Position numbers and translations under genes: made by a program. Positions 32,000 through 45,100 of a stretch of DNA of 64,000 nt are shown here, one piece after another. Source of the DNA: Cymbidium sinense (Eukaryota > Streptophyta > Magnoliopsida > Asparagales > Orchidaceae); assembly GCA_021442155.1 (NCBI GenBank), contig CM038229.1, forward strand, positions 71,444,443 to 71,508,442, read 5' to 3'. Each line of letters begins with the position of its first letter. The stretch's first letter is position 1. Under the pieces are notes generated by a model. It saw nothing but the letters and a program-made list of their open reading frames with translations. It was not told where the DNA came from and made no database searches.

Positions 32000-32283
32000 C
32001 ATAACGTATTCCATGTTTCTAGACTCAAACAGTATAGGAAAGACTCCAAGCTACACCCAGCTATACTTCCAACATAATTTATAGATAACTAGCCATTGGT
32101 TAAACCCATCAAAGTTTTAGATGAAAGAATAATACTACAAGAAGATAGGCTTATTAAAGAATTACTAATCCAATGGGATGGAATGTTAACAAAGGATGCA
32201 TCTTGGATACCATTCAAGGAGTTTCAGAAGACTTACCCTAATTTTGACCTTGAGGACAAGGTCATTTTTTGGGAAGGGGGTAA
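32000..32283 (+). pseudogene. Integrase C-terminus and chromodomain-like region
   Basis: KIHNVFHVSRLKQY-type sequence near 32000 is the usual end of gypsy integrases. 32096-32280 gives PIKVLDERIILQEDRLIKEL, LIQWDGMLTKDASWIPFKEF and YPNFDLEDK, matching the chromodomain pattern (VLxxR......E.LVxWxG....ATWE....L...FP...LEDK). Such domains direct insertion by binding chromatin. The frame overlaps the polypurine tract and runs on into the 3' LTR. Confidence 0.85.
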
Positions 32284-32908
32284 TGTTATGGACCCAGACA
32301 GGGCTGCACACATCAACATCACAAGAAAAAGAAAAACCCCATCTTTGCTAAAAGACTTTGTCCAATAAAATAAATAAAATAAATACAAGCAACTACTTAG
32401 CAAAAGAAAGCCCAGAGAGCCACTGCATAACAGATCAGACAACTACATCAACAAGCTAACAGAAAATAGAAGAAGAAATCAAGATCTTGCCAGATCAGAC
32501 AACTACACCAATAAGATAACAGAATAATAGAAACTATGCAAGAAAATCAAGATCCAAAAAATAATGTAAACATGTAAGAAAATAACAAACAGATCTAAGA
32601 AAGTAGTTAGATATACTGACAAGTAAATAAACTAGGGCTATAAATAAGCCTTGTAAAAAGACAGCAAACCAAACAATAATATTGATCCTTCTACATCTTT
32701 TTCTTCTTCTTCCCTCGGTAAACCCTAAAACCTTCTCCCAAGCTCCTCTTCCCTCTCTCTGAGTCGTCAAGAGTCGAAACGCTTTTGATTCCTTCCTCTC
32801 GTGTTTCTTCCCTAGGAAGCTTCATCCAAGGCAGATAGGAAGAAATCAAGACGGCTGAGATTAAATCTGCGGCAGCATCCCTAAGTGAATCCTATAATTA
32901 ATGTATCA
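32284..32908 (+). repeat. 3' LTR of the chromovirus
   Basis: 625 bp, starts TGTTATGGACCCAGACAG and ends aatgtatCA. Preceded by the polypurine tract gggaagggggtaa (about 32271-32283). It is some 50 bp shorter than the 5' LTR because of several small deletions. Confidence 0.9.
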
Positions 32909-32940
32909 GCAAGTCTCTCTCTCTCTCTCTCTCTCTTTCT
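32909..32940. repeat. Target duplication GCAAG followed by (TC)n microsatellite
   Basis: GCAAG at 32909-32913 pairs with ACAAG at 28159-28163. About 11 TC units follow. Confidence 0.75.
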
Positions 32941-33007
32941 AATTTCTATTGAAGCACTCATGGTTATTTAGTTCCTGCTTCAAAATTATAATCTTCTTAA
33001 TAATGAG

Positions 33008-33284
33008 ATGAATCAACGGCTGGTGGCAGTATTTCTTGCAACGTACACAGTAATCTTCGTTGGATGTGGATCACTGTATATGGAAAAGCGAGTTGAAATT
33101 TCCTTTATGGGCATTTCTCCTGCATGGGGTGCAATCGTCACGGTAATTATCTACACATTCGGGCACATATCAGGTGATCACATCAATCCGGCTGTCACAT
33201 TCGCTTATGCTGTTGCTGGCCAATTCCCATGGAAGCAGGTTTTAAGTGATCAATTTCTTCATGCATGTCTTTATATAATTTGTT

Positions 33285-33335
<51 letters not shown>

Positions 33336-33534
33336 TATGGGATCCACCATTGCCAGCTTAACACTAAAATGGATTTTTGATGGGAAAGATACGGAGGTGA
33401 TGCTAACACTACCGGTTGGGCCGAACCCAGCAAGTGATCTTAAAGTGGCAGTATTGGAGATCATCATCACTTTCATCTACGGCATGACTAATTTTAGTTC
33501 CAGAATAGATCCCAGAGCGGAATATATTCGATAG
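33008..33534 (+). pseudogene. NIP-type aquaporin, truncated
   Basis: Exon-like segment 33008-33237 encodes VAVFLATYTVIFVGCGSLYM, WGAIVTVIIYTFGHISGDHI and NPAVTFAYAVAGQFPWKQ, i.e. TM1, TM2 and the first NPA box of nodulin-26-like proteins, ending at a good splice donor (CAG/GTTTTAAG). After a (TA)n run, 33335-33534 encodes FMGSTIASLTLKWIFDGKD, then VAVLEIIITFIYGM, the TM3-TM4 exon, ending at a stop soon after a decayed 'DPRA' segment. NIPs transport small neutral solutes such as boric acid, silicic acid or glycerol across membranes. The first half of the third transmembrane exon and everything after TM4, including the second NPA box, are missing. The family usually has 'SGAH' where SGDH is seen. 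Non-functional. Confidence 0.85.
33285..33332. repeat. (TA)n microsatellite in the aquaporin intron
   Basis: About 46 bases of alternating T and A, immediately before the second aquaporin exon. Confidence 0.97.
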
Positions 33535-33636
33535 TTTAAATTAACTACTTCGACACCACCTCAAATATTTTTGAAATCAATTTAATCATATTATTTTTTT
33601 CTTCATTTAATTATTGAAGTAACGAATATTTTCATT

Positions 33637-33639
<3 letters not shown>

Positions 33640-33721
<82 letters not shown>
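33640..33721. repeat. (TA)n microsatellite next to the copia LTR edge
   Basis: About 80 bases of alternating T and A, separating the aquaporin remnant's AT-rich flank (33540-33640, nothing else seen) from the start of a copia LTR at 33746. Confidence 0.97.
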
Positions 33722-33723
<2 letters not shown>

Positions 33724-36565
33724 AGGCCACATCTAAATTCCCAACAATCTCTCACTTAGGCTAGATATATTATTTGATATTTACACATTGTTAAATACTT
33801 TAAAAGCTCAATACTTGCTATCTTTATAGAGGAACATCTTTACATAATCTGGTCCATTAATAATATTAACATAAAATCAAACTGATCTTTGTTATAATTT
33901 TTCTATAACAAGACCCAACAGCGAGCACTATATCAATATGATTAACGACATAATCAAGTATGGATGTGTAACATAGAAATTTCATGCAATGTGATCAAAT
34001 ATCATGCATATTTTCAGTTGATCCTATATTATAACTAAAAAGAGTTTTAAATATAATTTCATTTATTTATGCTAAACTACAGCTGAAATTACATAACTTT
34101 ATTTCAGAGTTTTCAATTATAAGATAATAATAAAATTTTATTCTGATTAGAAAAATATATTTACAATAATTGAACATCATAAACAAACTTCTACTATGTA
34201 TATCATCAAAATAAATCACTCCCATACTAGTCACATGCTCATGAAATACTTTAGGTGATAATCCTTTTATAAGTGGATCCACAATCATAAATCTTGTACT
34301 AATATGTTCAATAGATACTTAAGAATTCTAAACTATTTCTTTTATAATAAGAAACTTTATGTCAATATGCTTCGATTTTGATGAACTCCTATTGTATTTT
34401 GAATAAAACTCAACGACTTTATTATCATAATTTATTTTCAATAGTCACTCTATTTCATCAAAAATATTTAGCCAGATGATAAAATTTCATAGCCATATTT
34501 CTTGATTTGATGTCTCATAATAAGCTATAAATTCTAGTTTCATAGTGGAAGAAGCTATGAGTGATTGCTTAGCACTCTTCCAAGATACAACTCCTTAAAC
34601 TAATAAGAAAATATAACCTTAAGTAGATCTTTTACTATCAAGGCAACCAACAAAATCAGAATCAAAATACCCCACAATCTCCAAATGATCTAATCTTCGA
34701 TATGTGAGCATAAAATCTTTTGTTCACTTTCAAAAGCAAATGACCTATTTTATTGCTTTCTAATGATTAATTCTTGGATTACTTAATTATTTGTCAAGCA
34801 TTCCAACAATATACACAACATTTGGATGCGTACAAACTTGAGTATACATAAGACTCCCTATTGTGATACATAAGGAACCTTTTCCATCTCTTATTTTATT
34901 TTATTTTTTGGGCATTGAAGCAATCTGAATTTATTACCTTTAGCAATAGGTGTATTTTCTAGTGCACAGCCTTTCATGCTAAATCTACTAAGCACTTTAT
35001 CGATATATGCCATTTGTGATAAACCAAGTATACCACGAGAACGATCTCAATGAATTTATATACCCAACACAAAAGCTGCATTCACAAGATCTTTCATTTC
35101 AAATTTATATCACTACATGCTAATAGAATATCATCAACATATAGCACTAGGATAATGAATTTAATCTCATTGATCTTGTGATAAATATATTGATCAATGG
35201 TGTTTTCTTTAAAACCAAAAGAAGTAATCACTTAATCAAATTTTTATACCATTAATAGAATGGTTGCTTTAAATCATAGATAGATTTCTTCAATTTGCAT
35301 ACTAGATGTTTTGAATCAGATGATTAAAAAGTTTTTGGTTGCACTATATATATAATTTCTTAAATATCACTATTACGACTTATAGTCTTTACATCTATAT
35401 GATGTAACTCCAAATCATAATGAGTCATTAGTGTCATAATGATTCTAAAAGAGTATTTTGAAGAAATTGGAGATAAAGTTTCTTTATAATCAATGTCTTC
35501 TTTTGAATGAAACTTTTAGTGATTAGACATGTTTTATATCTTTCGACATTGCTTTTTGAATCCCATTTAATTTTAAAAATTCATTCACAACTAATTAATT
35601 TTGTTGATTTTTCAAAAACATCCCAAGCATCATTATTTTCATTAATTTTATCTATGACTTTTATCCATTTATGGGAGTTTACACTTTATTTGACTTGAAT
35701 CAAAAAGATTAGATCACTTTTCAATCCGTGGAGATATACATCATACTCATTTGAAATTGTTGATCTTCTATCCCTAGTAAATTATCTTAACAACACTTCC
35801 ATTTGAGATTGTAGAGATTTCTCAATATGAGTGGGAGTTAACTCAAGAATATTTTGATTATTTATATTTACAACTTGAATAATATTAGCTAAAATTACTT
35901 AATCATTTTTTGTTGTAACTATAAGAAGAGTAACAAATTGCTCTTCAAATATAAAATTTTTAGGTTTATTACTCTTATCATATATAACATCCTCAATAAA
36001 TTTAGCATTGCCCATCTTAAAATGAATTTATTTGAAGAGTCATAAAACTTAAAACCCTTCAACCTTTTTAGGTATCCAATAAAATAATAGCTAATAGTTC
36101 TTGAGTCTAATTTTCTTTCATTAGGTTTATATGACCTAGCTTCAGTTGACTTCCCTAAACATGTTTAATATTAGGCTTCTTCCCAATCTATAATTCATAT
36201 GGGTTTTAACTATTGCTTTACTTGGAACTCTATTAAGAATGTAAACTACAATCTTTAAGGCTTCTCCCCAAAATGATTCTAGTAATGAATAATGATTTAT
36301 CATATTTCTAACCATATCCATTAGTGTCCAATTTTGTCTCTCAATTACATCATTTTGACTTGGAGTCACTGACATGGTGTATTGAAGAACAATGACATAT
36401 TCTGCTAAATATTTGGCAAAAGGGCATGGACGTTACTCACCTGATCCATTATATCTACCATAATATTCACCATTACGATCAGATTTAATGAGTTTTATTT
36501 TCTTGCCAAGTTGATTTCAACTTCAGCTTTAAAAATTTTAAATACGTCCAATGATTATGACTTAT
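33722..36565 (-). mobile_element. Ty1/copia retrotransposon remnant
   Basis: Minus-strand pieces appear in copia order. Integrase: KIKLIKSDRNGEYYGRYNGS near 36520-36450, FAKYLAEY near 36420, then SQNDVIERQNWTLMDMVRNM and LNRVPSKA at 36375-36200. Reverse transcriptase: VITSFGFKENTIDQYIYHKI and LYVDDILLA (catalytic YVDD) at about 35230-35110. RNase H end: MIVDPLIKGLSPKVFHEHV at 34288-34230. An LTR start (TGTTGGGAATTTAGATGTGG, 33746 downwards) follows, and from there the LTR is lost in a (TA)n run. It is full of stops and frameshifts. At 36566 it is cut by the Tat element's LTR, so its 5' part should lie beyond that element. Confidence 0.87.
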
Positions 36566-36608
36566 TGTGGTGTTTATTTTTTTGGTGTTTTGGCTTGGGT
36601 TTGTATAT

Positions 36609-36620
36609 GGGGGGGGGGGG
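36609..36620. repeat. 12-base G run
   Basis: The second LTR has 'ggggcaaac' at the matching place (56420), so this is a local expansion or an assembly artefact. Confidence 0.9.
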
Positions 36621-39600
36621 ACCACGTAGATCTGAGGGTATACTTATTGAGGTGATCGGGTATGACATTAAGGAATAGTATACTATCTTGAAAGATAGAA
36701 GTCACTATCCTACAATGGAACTAATCACCTAATAAGGACTCTTAAGGCATGATGGGTCTCCAAATATACAAGAGATTTTTTTCCTACTTTACATGGATGT
36801 ATAAAGTAGGGTTTATTTAAATTGGGTTCTAAAGTTCCCTATGGGGGTAGACCCCCATAGTTAATTACATCTTAAGGAAAGTGAATCCCTTAAGAATACT
36901 CTTGATTAAAGTAGACGATTGTTGTCTCCAAAGAATTCAAAGATAGGACTATCAATAAATTGGTTATGTTTGAAAAAATCAAGTGGGATGGATCAAAAGG
37001 AGAGAGTTATTATCAAAACCAAAAGAGAAGAGTAAGGAGTGCTCATGATACTAGGAAGCCTAGTGAGCACTCCAATCTATCATATGGTTAGGCTTTATAT
37101 TTTTGAAATTGAAGAGATTTTATACGTTTGAGTTGATATTTCCATTAGAAAGCTAGGACTTATACTCTAATAACATGAGATTGTTATGATGCCTAAGAGG
37201 TGGGGATTTATGCCTGTAGCCCAAAGGGAAACGACAACCTTAGATCCTAAATCTAGGGAGCTTTGGCGAAGGCCAAAGCATGACCTAAATCTAAGGCAAA
37301 AGTGGGTATATGGTTTATCTCTACAAGAGTGAGTAAACTACCCGACTGCTGGACTCATTACCGCTTAGAGTGGCAGCCAACTAACTCCTCCTATGCTTCA
37401 AATTCATATAGGCAAGTCTTATGCTTTTGTAAGATGGCTAAGTTGTTATTATTTAGAAAAGAAACTAAGTTCTTAAACCCACTCTCTAAGAGACTAGAGC
37501 ATGAGGGGTTTGAATAATGACTTAATCTAATACAAATTTTATCAAATTTTATTTAATTTTGGACTCTTTATTTTGACACAGGCTATAGGATTTTATTTGC
37601 CTAAATGCATGAGAAATTGATTATGGGACAAATCAAAAGGGAAAGAGGTGTTCATCCATAATATGCTCTCAAAGGTTAAACCATTACTATTTGGCAAAGA
37701 TGGAAGCCCTCTCTTAACAAGAGTGAAATAAGATGATTATGCATGATATTAAACATACAACATCCAACTAAAGGATTGCTAAATCTTTTATTATCTTGAT
37801 TTAATGCCTAAGCTTTATATGAGGTTATGAGTTATTTTAGAGGTTTAGTTAAGAGTTGTTAGTTTGGGTAGCAAAATTAATTTTTATCCTAGGAGCCTAA
37901 TTACATCCAGGCCATACAATAATCACTAATCATTAATAAACTATGAAAAATCTATGCTTTTTCTAATGCACAAGCTAAAAAAATATCAAATAATTTTATA
38001 AAGCTATCATAAAAGAATAAGAGGTAGATGTGATCGGGTATCATACAACCCAAAAAGAAATGTGGGTAGCCGAGCTCTACACTTATACAACCAAGATTAT
38101 AAGAGAACAGTTATAATTATAAATGATGAATGTCATGGGGTCTTCATTCTTCATTCTCCATTTTTCTTTGACTTGACTCATATGTGCTTGCTCCAAAGGC
38201 TTCATATGGTACATAAGACTTGGTCTTGTAACCAATGCTCATCCTAATCCCCCATAACACTTATCCTAATCCTAATGAAAAATTAAATTAAAAGAAGAAA
38301 AGTAAATCTAGCTACACCTACAAAATAAATATTAGATAAACACATCATATAACCTAATCAGTTATATGAATACTTTAGACTTAAGACCCCACACATGGAT
38401 AACCAAGCTCACCTGTCCTAACTTGGATTATGCTTAGGGCCTAAGCAACCTGCACAATAAAAGAATTTATATTTTTATTATAATGGCCCCTTAAGAATAA
38501 CCCCCTACAGAAAGCATGATTAGGCTAATATCAGCCTAACATCCAGACTATACACATACACCCTAATATCCATGTGAGCTAAGGGATCTCACTTAACTCC
38601 TTTTATGATTTCCTCACACATGTGAGCTAACCATAATTTCATTATCTCTTACTTTCAGTTATTGAACACCCAAAGGGCTACCCAAGATTAATTAAAGGTT
38701 GCTTAGGTATGAAGTGAATTTTAGATTGAGTTAATCAAGCTTATTAATTAATTGATTGAATTCTTTGATTATATTTTGATTAGAATGATGAAATTAACTT
38801 AGGAAAAGGGGTCAAGGACAAGGCCTCAATCCTAACCCCTAAGTCATTTCAAACACTCAATTAGGTTTTGATTTTTATCTTGGAGATTAATTAATTAATT
38901 AAATAATTAATTACCTCATTAATCATTAACTAATCAAATTCCAAAAAGTGAAGAAAACTTAGAAAATGAATTAGGAAAAGTATCCCAACCACTTTACCTA
39001 AGCTCCCTTACTATCAACAGAGGTAATTAGGCTTAAATAATTAATTAAACCACTATTCATTCACTAATTATCACTAATTAAATTAAGAAAGTGGTTAAGG
39101 TTTAATCAATTGATTTTCCTTAATTAAGCAACCAATAAAATCCCAAAAAATAGGGGAGGCATAGGTCATCCCCCTAAACATTCACAGAAAGTTGGAGATC
39201 AATTGGGTGATTAATTAAGGAATAATTAAGCTAATTAAATTTCTAATTAAACTTTAATTAAATGAAAATCACTATTCAAAATCAATAATAATAATTTTCC
39301 TAGATTCTACTCTAAAATATCTTTAAAATGAGCCAAAGTTTGTATTTTTTAAAATTTTATAGGATTAGTTATGATTTTTAAAAGTTTTAGGCTTAAAAAT
39401 GAATTAATTAGTCCTAATTAAAGCCTTAATCCCATCGGGCCACATGGCAGCTGACGCGGTGCACTTTTCACGTGGCATGATGGGAGTGGCTATTTAAGTT
39501 ATCACATCTACCACTGACTTGGATTGCGGCAGACACGCTAACTCCATGGACCGTCCAATCTAAGATCGGACGACCACGATTAGATCTGTGGTTTAGGATG

Positions 39601-40649
39601 GGAATCAAGAGATCTAACGCAGGATCTAGAGCCATTCTTTTTGATCATGTAGAACAACGGCTCATGATCTATCCCACTCATGAGAGATGAAAGATGGATG
39701 CTGTATGTATGTCCCTGTTCAATCCGAGCTCACCCGAGCTCAGATTGCCTCCAAATCGATCCCACATCTTTGGGGAGGGAAGGCGCACACATCTAACAAT
39801 AAAAAAACTCATGATGTTTAAATTTACTTCACAAAAGACCAAATTATTTTTCATACAAGGCTCAATTTGTAAAATTACCTCATCGGAGCTAATGTCCGGC
39901 GGCGAGATTGACGACGGTAGCTTGGCTAAGTTGAGGCGAGGCCCTGTTGAGAAGCTTTGAGCTTGATTTGGGGTAGAGTGCTCGGTCAACCAATCTACGC
40001 ACGTAAAGGCTTCAGCTCTAATTGAACTCATATCTCCGGTGCTCAGGAAGGCTTGGAGATGATTTGGTTGGCTTTGACAGAGTAGGAGGATGGTGTGGGA
40101 GCAAGAAATTTGTGTTTAATCAAGTAGGGGAGGAGTATTGCTCGGAGATGTGGTGTCTTATTTTGGCTTTGCTCGGGAAAGAGGAATGCAGAATGAAGAG
40201 GGATTAGGAACACTTGGAATTGCTTTGAGGTGTTTTAGAAATGGCTTGCGGATTCACACGATGTCAAATGACTCCTTTCCCACTCGAATTGGGGGAGTAT
40301 TGGCTGAAAACATGCGTGAAGGATGGAAAGGATGGGTTGGCTTGTTTTGGCTACCATCAGGGCACCAAAGAGGTCATGTCCAACTCCACGTGGCTCGACT
40401 TGAGGGAGCCATGTGAGGAGCCTCTAAGGTTGGTGTGCAAAGTTCCCTTTCAGTTTGTCCATGGGGTGCTCGGTTTGGCTTGGTGAGGATAAGTTGAATT
40501 CCCATTGGTCCTTGGCTGACCTAGGGTGGATTAGGTGAGCTAGGTGGGTCAGGTGGAGCCTCACTTGAGTGCTTGGAGGCTGCCATGGTGATTGAAGTCA
40601 ACTTTCTTGGTAGCATGAAGATCCAATGGAAAGATGGCTTGTCCAATGG

Positions 40650-42700
40650 ATAATCCCCTTGGTGGGGCTCACTATGGATTTGGACTGATTTGGGAATGAA
40701 TTAGGACATGTTTGGGTCGGGTTTGACCAAGTCTTTGGGTCCCATGAGTTGGTTTGGAGTGATTTGGCTTCATTTGGTCAAAATGGGTTCATTTGGTTAG
40801 TTGGGTTGGGTTGACCAATTGATCAAATTTGATCAAACCAAGCTTGGGTTAAGTTCAAATGATGATTTGAGATATTTTGGTTTAATTAATTTGAATTGGT
40901 TTGGCCTAAATTTGGATTTGACTCATTTGCATTCAAAAGGGTCAAATTGGTCGAGCTGACCAATTTTACTAATTTGATCAAATTGGGTTGGGTTAGGTGT
41001 TGAGTCATGTTCAATTGGTTGATTGAAAATAATTGTAGGCTTTGGTTTGATTTAATTTGAATTTAATTTGGATTTTGGCTAATTTGACCCATTAGGTTAA
41101 TTTGAGCTAGGTTGGGTAAAGTTGACCAATTGGTCAACTTGGGCTCAATTATGGCTTTGGTCAAGTTCAATAAGTGATTTGGAATGAACTTGAGCCATTG
41201 GTTGCAATCAATTTGGATCAAATCATGATTTGACCCATTTTGGCTTTTTAGGCCAATTTGGTTCAACTTGGGTCAAATGGGCAATTAGGCTTGGTTTGGC
41301 TCAAGTGAGGATTTGGTCATGTTCAATCAATGATTACAAGTTGGTTTGAATCAATGATTTTAATCAATTTGGCATATGGTGGATTTTGGCTAGGTTGGAT
41401 TTTAATTGGGCTAAATGTTGACTTGGTCAAAGGCTAGGTTTGACTTGGTTTGACCCAATTTAAGGCAATTGATCACCCTAGGATGGTTGTTGGTTATGTT
41501 GTGAGGTTTAGATGGGCATAGTTCAATCCAATTTGGGTTGGATTAGAACTTGACTAAAAAAGGTTCCTTTAGGCCACTTTGGGTCAAGTGAGACTGAATG
41601 GGTTAATTGGCTTGATCATGGCTTGATTCAAGTTTAGTTGAACTCACACATGAGCCTAGGATTGAAATATAAATTCAATTGCAATTGGTTTGGAGCCAAA
41701 TGGGTTTTGGTTCATATGACAATTTCAAGTCAAGAGAGGTCAACATGGACTTGACTTGGGTTAACTTGGGTTTGGTTTGATAATGTTGGTTTATGTTTAT
41801 ATTTAGGCCAATGATTGTAGGAATGATTGAATCATGAAGGAATCCATGAGTTTTGGATTGATTTGTATCATTTAGCCAAGTTCAAGAATTTGGCTAAAAG
41901 GCTAAAATTGGAAATTTGATTTGATTTGGGTTTGATTTTGGCCATTTGAATTTATATTTCATTTATATTTGTGAATATAAATGAAGATATAAATGGGTTA
42001 TGAGAAAATCACTTAAGTTTGGATTGATTTGGAAGCAAATTTGACCAAATCTAGGCATGTAGGTCAAAAGGGCTTGACTTGGGAATTGCTTTGATTTGAT
42101 TTATTTTTGGTCTTTGGAGGGTGGGTTTCATTTATATTTGTGGATATAAATGAAGGAATAATTGATTTATAAAAAAATTAATCAAGATGGGTTAATTTGG
42201 ATCAAGATTTGATTAAGCTTATGGAGGTGGGTCCATATGGCTTAAGAAGGGTCTTCATTTGGTTTGATTTATTTTGATTTGATTTGTATGGCTTGAATTT
42301 GGATTTCATTTACATTTGTGAAGATAAATGAAAGAATGATTGATTTATGAAGAAATCAACCAAATTTGGGTTGGCTAAGCATATGAAGGTGGTTCATATA
42401 ACTTAGGAAGAGATTTTGGAGTTTGGATCTAATCATGGACTTCAATTATTTGAAGTTGGATTTGATTTGGAATTTGGATTGATATTTGATTTGAGGTTGA
42501 ATTTGATAATTGAGAAAATCAATTGGATTAGGGTTTATTTGAATTTGGTTATGGCTAAGTCTATAAGATGAAATCAAAAGGCTTAGGAAGGGATTTGGAG
42601 TTTGAATTTAATCATGGGTTTCAGTCATTTGATAGTTGGATTTGATTTTAAAATTTGGATTTGAATTTGATTTGGTTTGGAAGAAGGAAGCAAGGATTAG
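40650..42700. repeat. Low-complexity GGTCAA/TTTGG-rich part of the LTR
   Basis: Degenerate short motifs such as 'ttggtcaaattgggt', 'gatttggtttga' and 'ggcttggttt' fill about 2 kb. The same kind of sequence fills 61950-63640 in the other LTR. No reading frame of note is present. Confidence 0.75.
41960..42330. repeat. Three tetraloop hairpins, 10-bp arms
   Basis: CATTTATATT-TGTG-AATATAAATG at 41960-41983 is perfect. Versions at 42129-42152 and 42307-42330 differ by one or two bases. All keep the TGTG loop. Two more occur in the other LTR. Confidence 0.85.
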
Positions 42701-43569
42701 GTTTAGGCTATAGGGTAGACAAGTTATCCTAAATCCTTAAGGCACAACCTATTCCTATGGCTAACTCTTCCAATTCTTTAGGGTTAGGTTAAGTGTTCAC
42801 CTAATCACTAGAAGTATCTTAAGACTAAGGAACTCTTAGTGTCTATAAAAGTCCTAGATCTATGATGAGGAGGTTGAGAGCTCACTCCAAAAGTGAGGTC
42901 AATAAAGGGCGCTCAATAGGTATGGTGTGATTGACAAGGCACACTGCACGTATTGGTGTTGACCAAGATGATCAACAATGTTCAGATCCAAACACTAATA
43001 AAAATGATCTACTTATAAACACGAGATGTAGAAGGAATCAAGATCTTAGTGTAATGCAACTCCACTCATGCCAAAGGCATAATGGAGGAAGAAGAGATCC
43101 ACTAAGGGATCAAGCATGTGAACCTTCCCTAGGAAGCAGTTAATTATCCTAGGATAAGAGATTTGAATTTGATGCAAAATATGATTTGGGTAGAGTATCA
43201 GCTGGGGATTAGAATGTAAAACCCACCAGGGATAGATGCATGAACCTTCCGCTAGGGAAGCAGGTTTAGGTTATCCACTAAGGATAAGGATTTGATAAGA
43301 TTTCTTTTGAGGATACACTGGGGAATGCAAGTTTGAATTAGATTTAATTGACTCCATTGGGGAGGTTGGGATAATCTATGTCTTGTTGGGGAGAAGTTGG
43401 TTGATTATTTTTTTAAGTTTAAATTTTGATATGAACCCTATCGGTTTGTGATGGATTGCACTGAGAAGGGGCTATGTCGGCCTAGACTAATCTTAGATTT
43501 ATCTATTGAATGGGGTAGTCCACCAGCCACATGGTAGAACTATCTGACCAAAGGGGTTGGCTTTCAGTG

Positions 43570-45100
43570 TACAATGACTATTCTAGGGAGAAAGCATAGC
43601 AGACTTATATCTCCAAAATCAAGGGACAACGGGGTGATCACATTGGATACAAAATCTAACAACCTAAGTAACTCTTGAATGAATGTCAGGGGACATCACG
43701 AAAGTAGTTAGGATAATGTCATTTGATTGAATTGCATTTGTTTTAATTTCATTTATTTTAATTTGATGAATCCCTTCGATGTGCGATGGATCCACTAAGA
43801 ATGGACTAATATCAGCATAAAACTATCTTAGATTTACAAATCCAAAGAGATAGTCTACCGATCGTGAGGTCGAATTAACCAACCTAGGGGGTGCCTTTCG
43901 GTGTGCAATGGTCAAGTTAGGAAGAATGCTTGTAGACTTACATCCTCCTAAACAAGGAACCACTAGGGTGATCGGTTGCTTGCGTAACAAATTGAACCCA
44001 ACCTATGGCTTCCTGTTAGTGTGTAACGGTCGTGCTGGAAAGAATGCGTAATAGACTTATATCTTTCAAAGTGAAGAAGACCACTAGGTGACTCGTTGGT
44101 GGCACAACAAGTCAAACCCGACCTAAGGGTGACTACTGAGAGAGTGCCAACTCAGGGACTTATCTCAACTCAAGGTAGTCAGGCAATTCTTATAGGGAGT
44201 TTTGTGGACATTGCCCTAAAGATAGGATGCCTGCTTATGAAAGGGGCCACTGGGGGCTTGAGTTCCTAATCTACAAGTGAAGGTATATTTTATTTATTTT
44301 ATGTTATCCTGGACTATTGGTTTGTGAGGGACCACACTAAGAAGAAGCTCATATCAGCTTAGTCCTATATCAAACTTACTGGATCAAGAAAGAATCTGCA
44401 CATCCGTTGAACAAATTCTCCAACCACAGGGGTGGCTACTAGGAAAGGAGAACTATCCAATCCAAGACTAACTAGGGTAGTGACTAAATGGGGTCTCTAA
44501 GGAGTGATCCATATAGAGTGCCCATAGGGGAGGTATAGCTGGGGGCGTTATCCAAAATTCTGTAAAAGAAAGCGTGTAGGTATTTGGTGGCCAACTCAAG
44601 GATAAAGCACGGGGTCACATCTGCCAAGCATGGTGTATCCACCGTGTGGGTCATTGTCAGCATAACAAACACCAACAAACCTTAGGTGTCCATCGGTTTA
44701 CATAGAAAGAAGTGTAGGCTTAGATCTCTAATCGATTGTTGGGATAGTCTATCTTCGGCAGGGGTTATCCGACCTAGAGTGATTACTAAGAAAGGAGTCT
44801 TGTGTAAGGACTAAACCCAGGCTTGAAGTAATCAAGAGTTAATGAGCCACTGGGGGACTTACTCTAAGCCTCAAATATACTCGACCGAGTTAATGCATGA
44901 TGGCTAGTCCAAGAAGAAAGCATGTAGGCTTACATCCTCTTAAACAAAGTCAACATGGGGTGGCTTACTGGCTGCGTAGTAAGGCCTAACAAACTAACAG
45001 AGCACTTGTTGGTTTGCAATGGTCAAGTCAAGAAGAAAGCATTGCATACTTACATCCTCCTGAACAAATGACCACTGGGGTGGCACACTAACGAGGTAAC
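43570..45100. repeat. Degenerate long-period repeat between LTR and pol
   Basis: The phrase 'agaaagcatgtaggcttaca' followed by 'tcctcctaaacaa' and 'ccactggggtggc' returns, diverged, near 43585, 43918, 44036, 44705, 44910 and 45020. Whether this is LTR or 3' untranslated sequence of the Tat element cannot be settled, because no second copy is in the window. Confidence 0.65.

Larger units (their letters stand above)
28164..32908 (+). mobile_element. Chromovirus-type Ty3/gypsy retrotransposon, defective
   Basis: It has matching LTRs (28164-28840 and 32284-32908), a PBS-like TTGGTGCACTCCCTGAACC directly after the 5' LTR, gag, reverse transcriptase, RNase H, integrase, a chromodomain-like C-terminus, and a polypurine tract (gggaagggggtaa) before the 3' LTR. 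The order RT-RNase H-integrase-chromodomain is that of chromoviruses. Many stops and a deletion between gag and RT make it unable to move by itself. The near-perfect target duplication shows the ends are complete. Confidence 0.92.
36566..42900 (-). repeat. 3' LTR of the giant Tat element (minimum extent)
   Basis: This begins TGTGGTGTTTATTTTTTTGG, directly after the copia sequence, and aligns in order with 56378-63845. Matching landmarks are: 'gatctgagggt.tacttattg', 'tagttaattac', '...cctatggttgggctttac', the CACGTGG/ACGTGG block near 39470/60960, the 'ggtcaaattggg' region, the tetraloop hairpins, and 'aagactaag..tctta' near 42825/63770. An LTR of at least 6.3 kb is unusually long. The right limit is not fixed, because the other copy breaks off at about 63850. 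Short frames inside are not genes. Confidence 0.8.

Noticed and set aside
39500..40490. Small gene cluster of 60-120 residue frames
   Set aside because: Lies within the LTR. The second LTR (61000-61800) has no matching frames.
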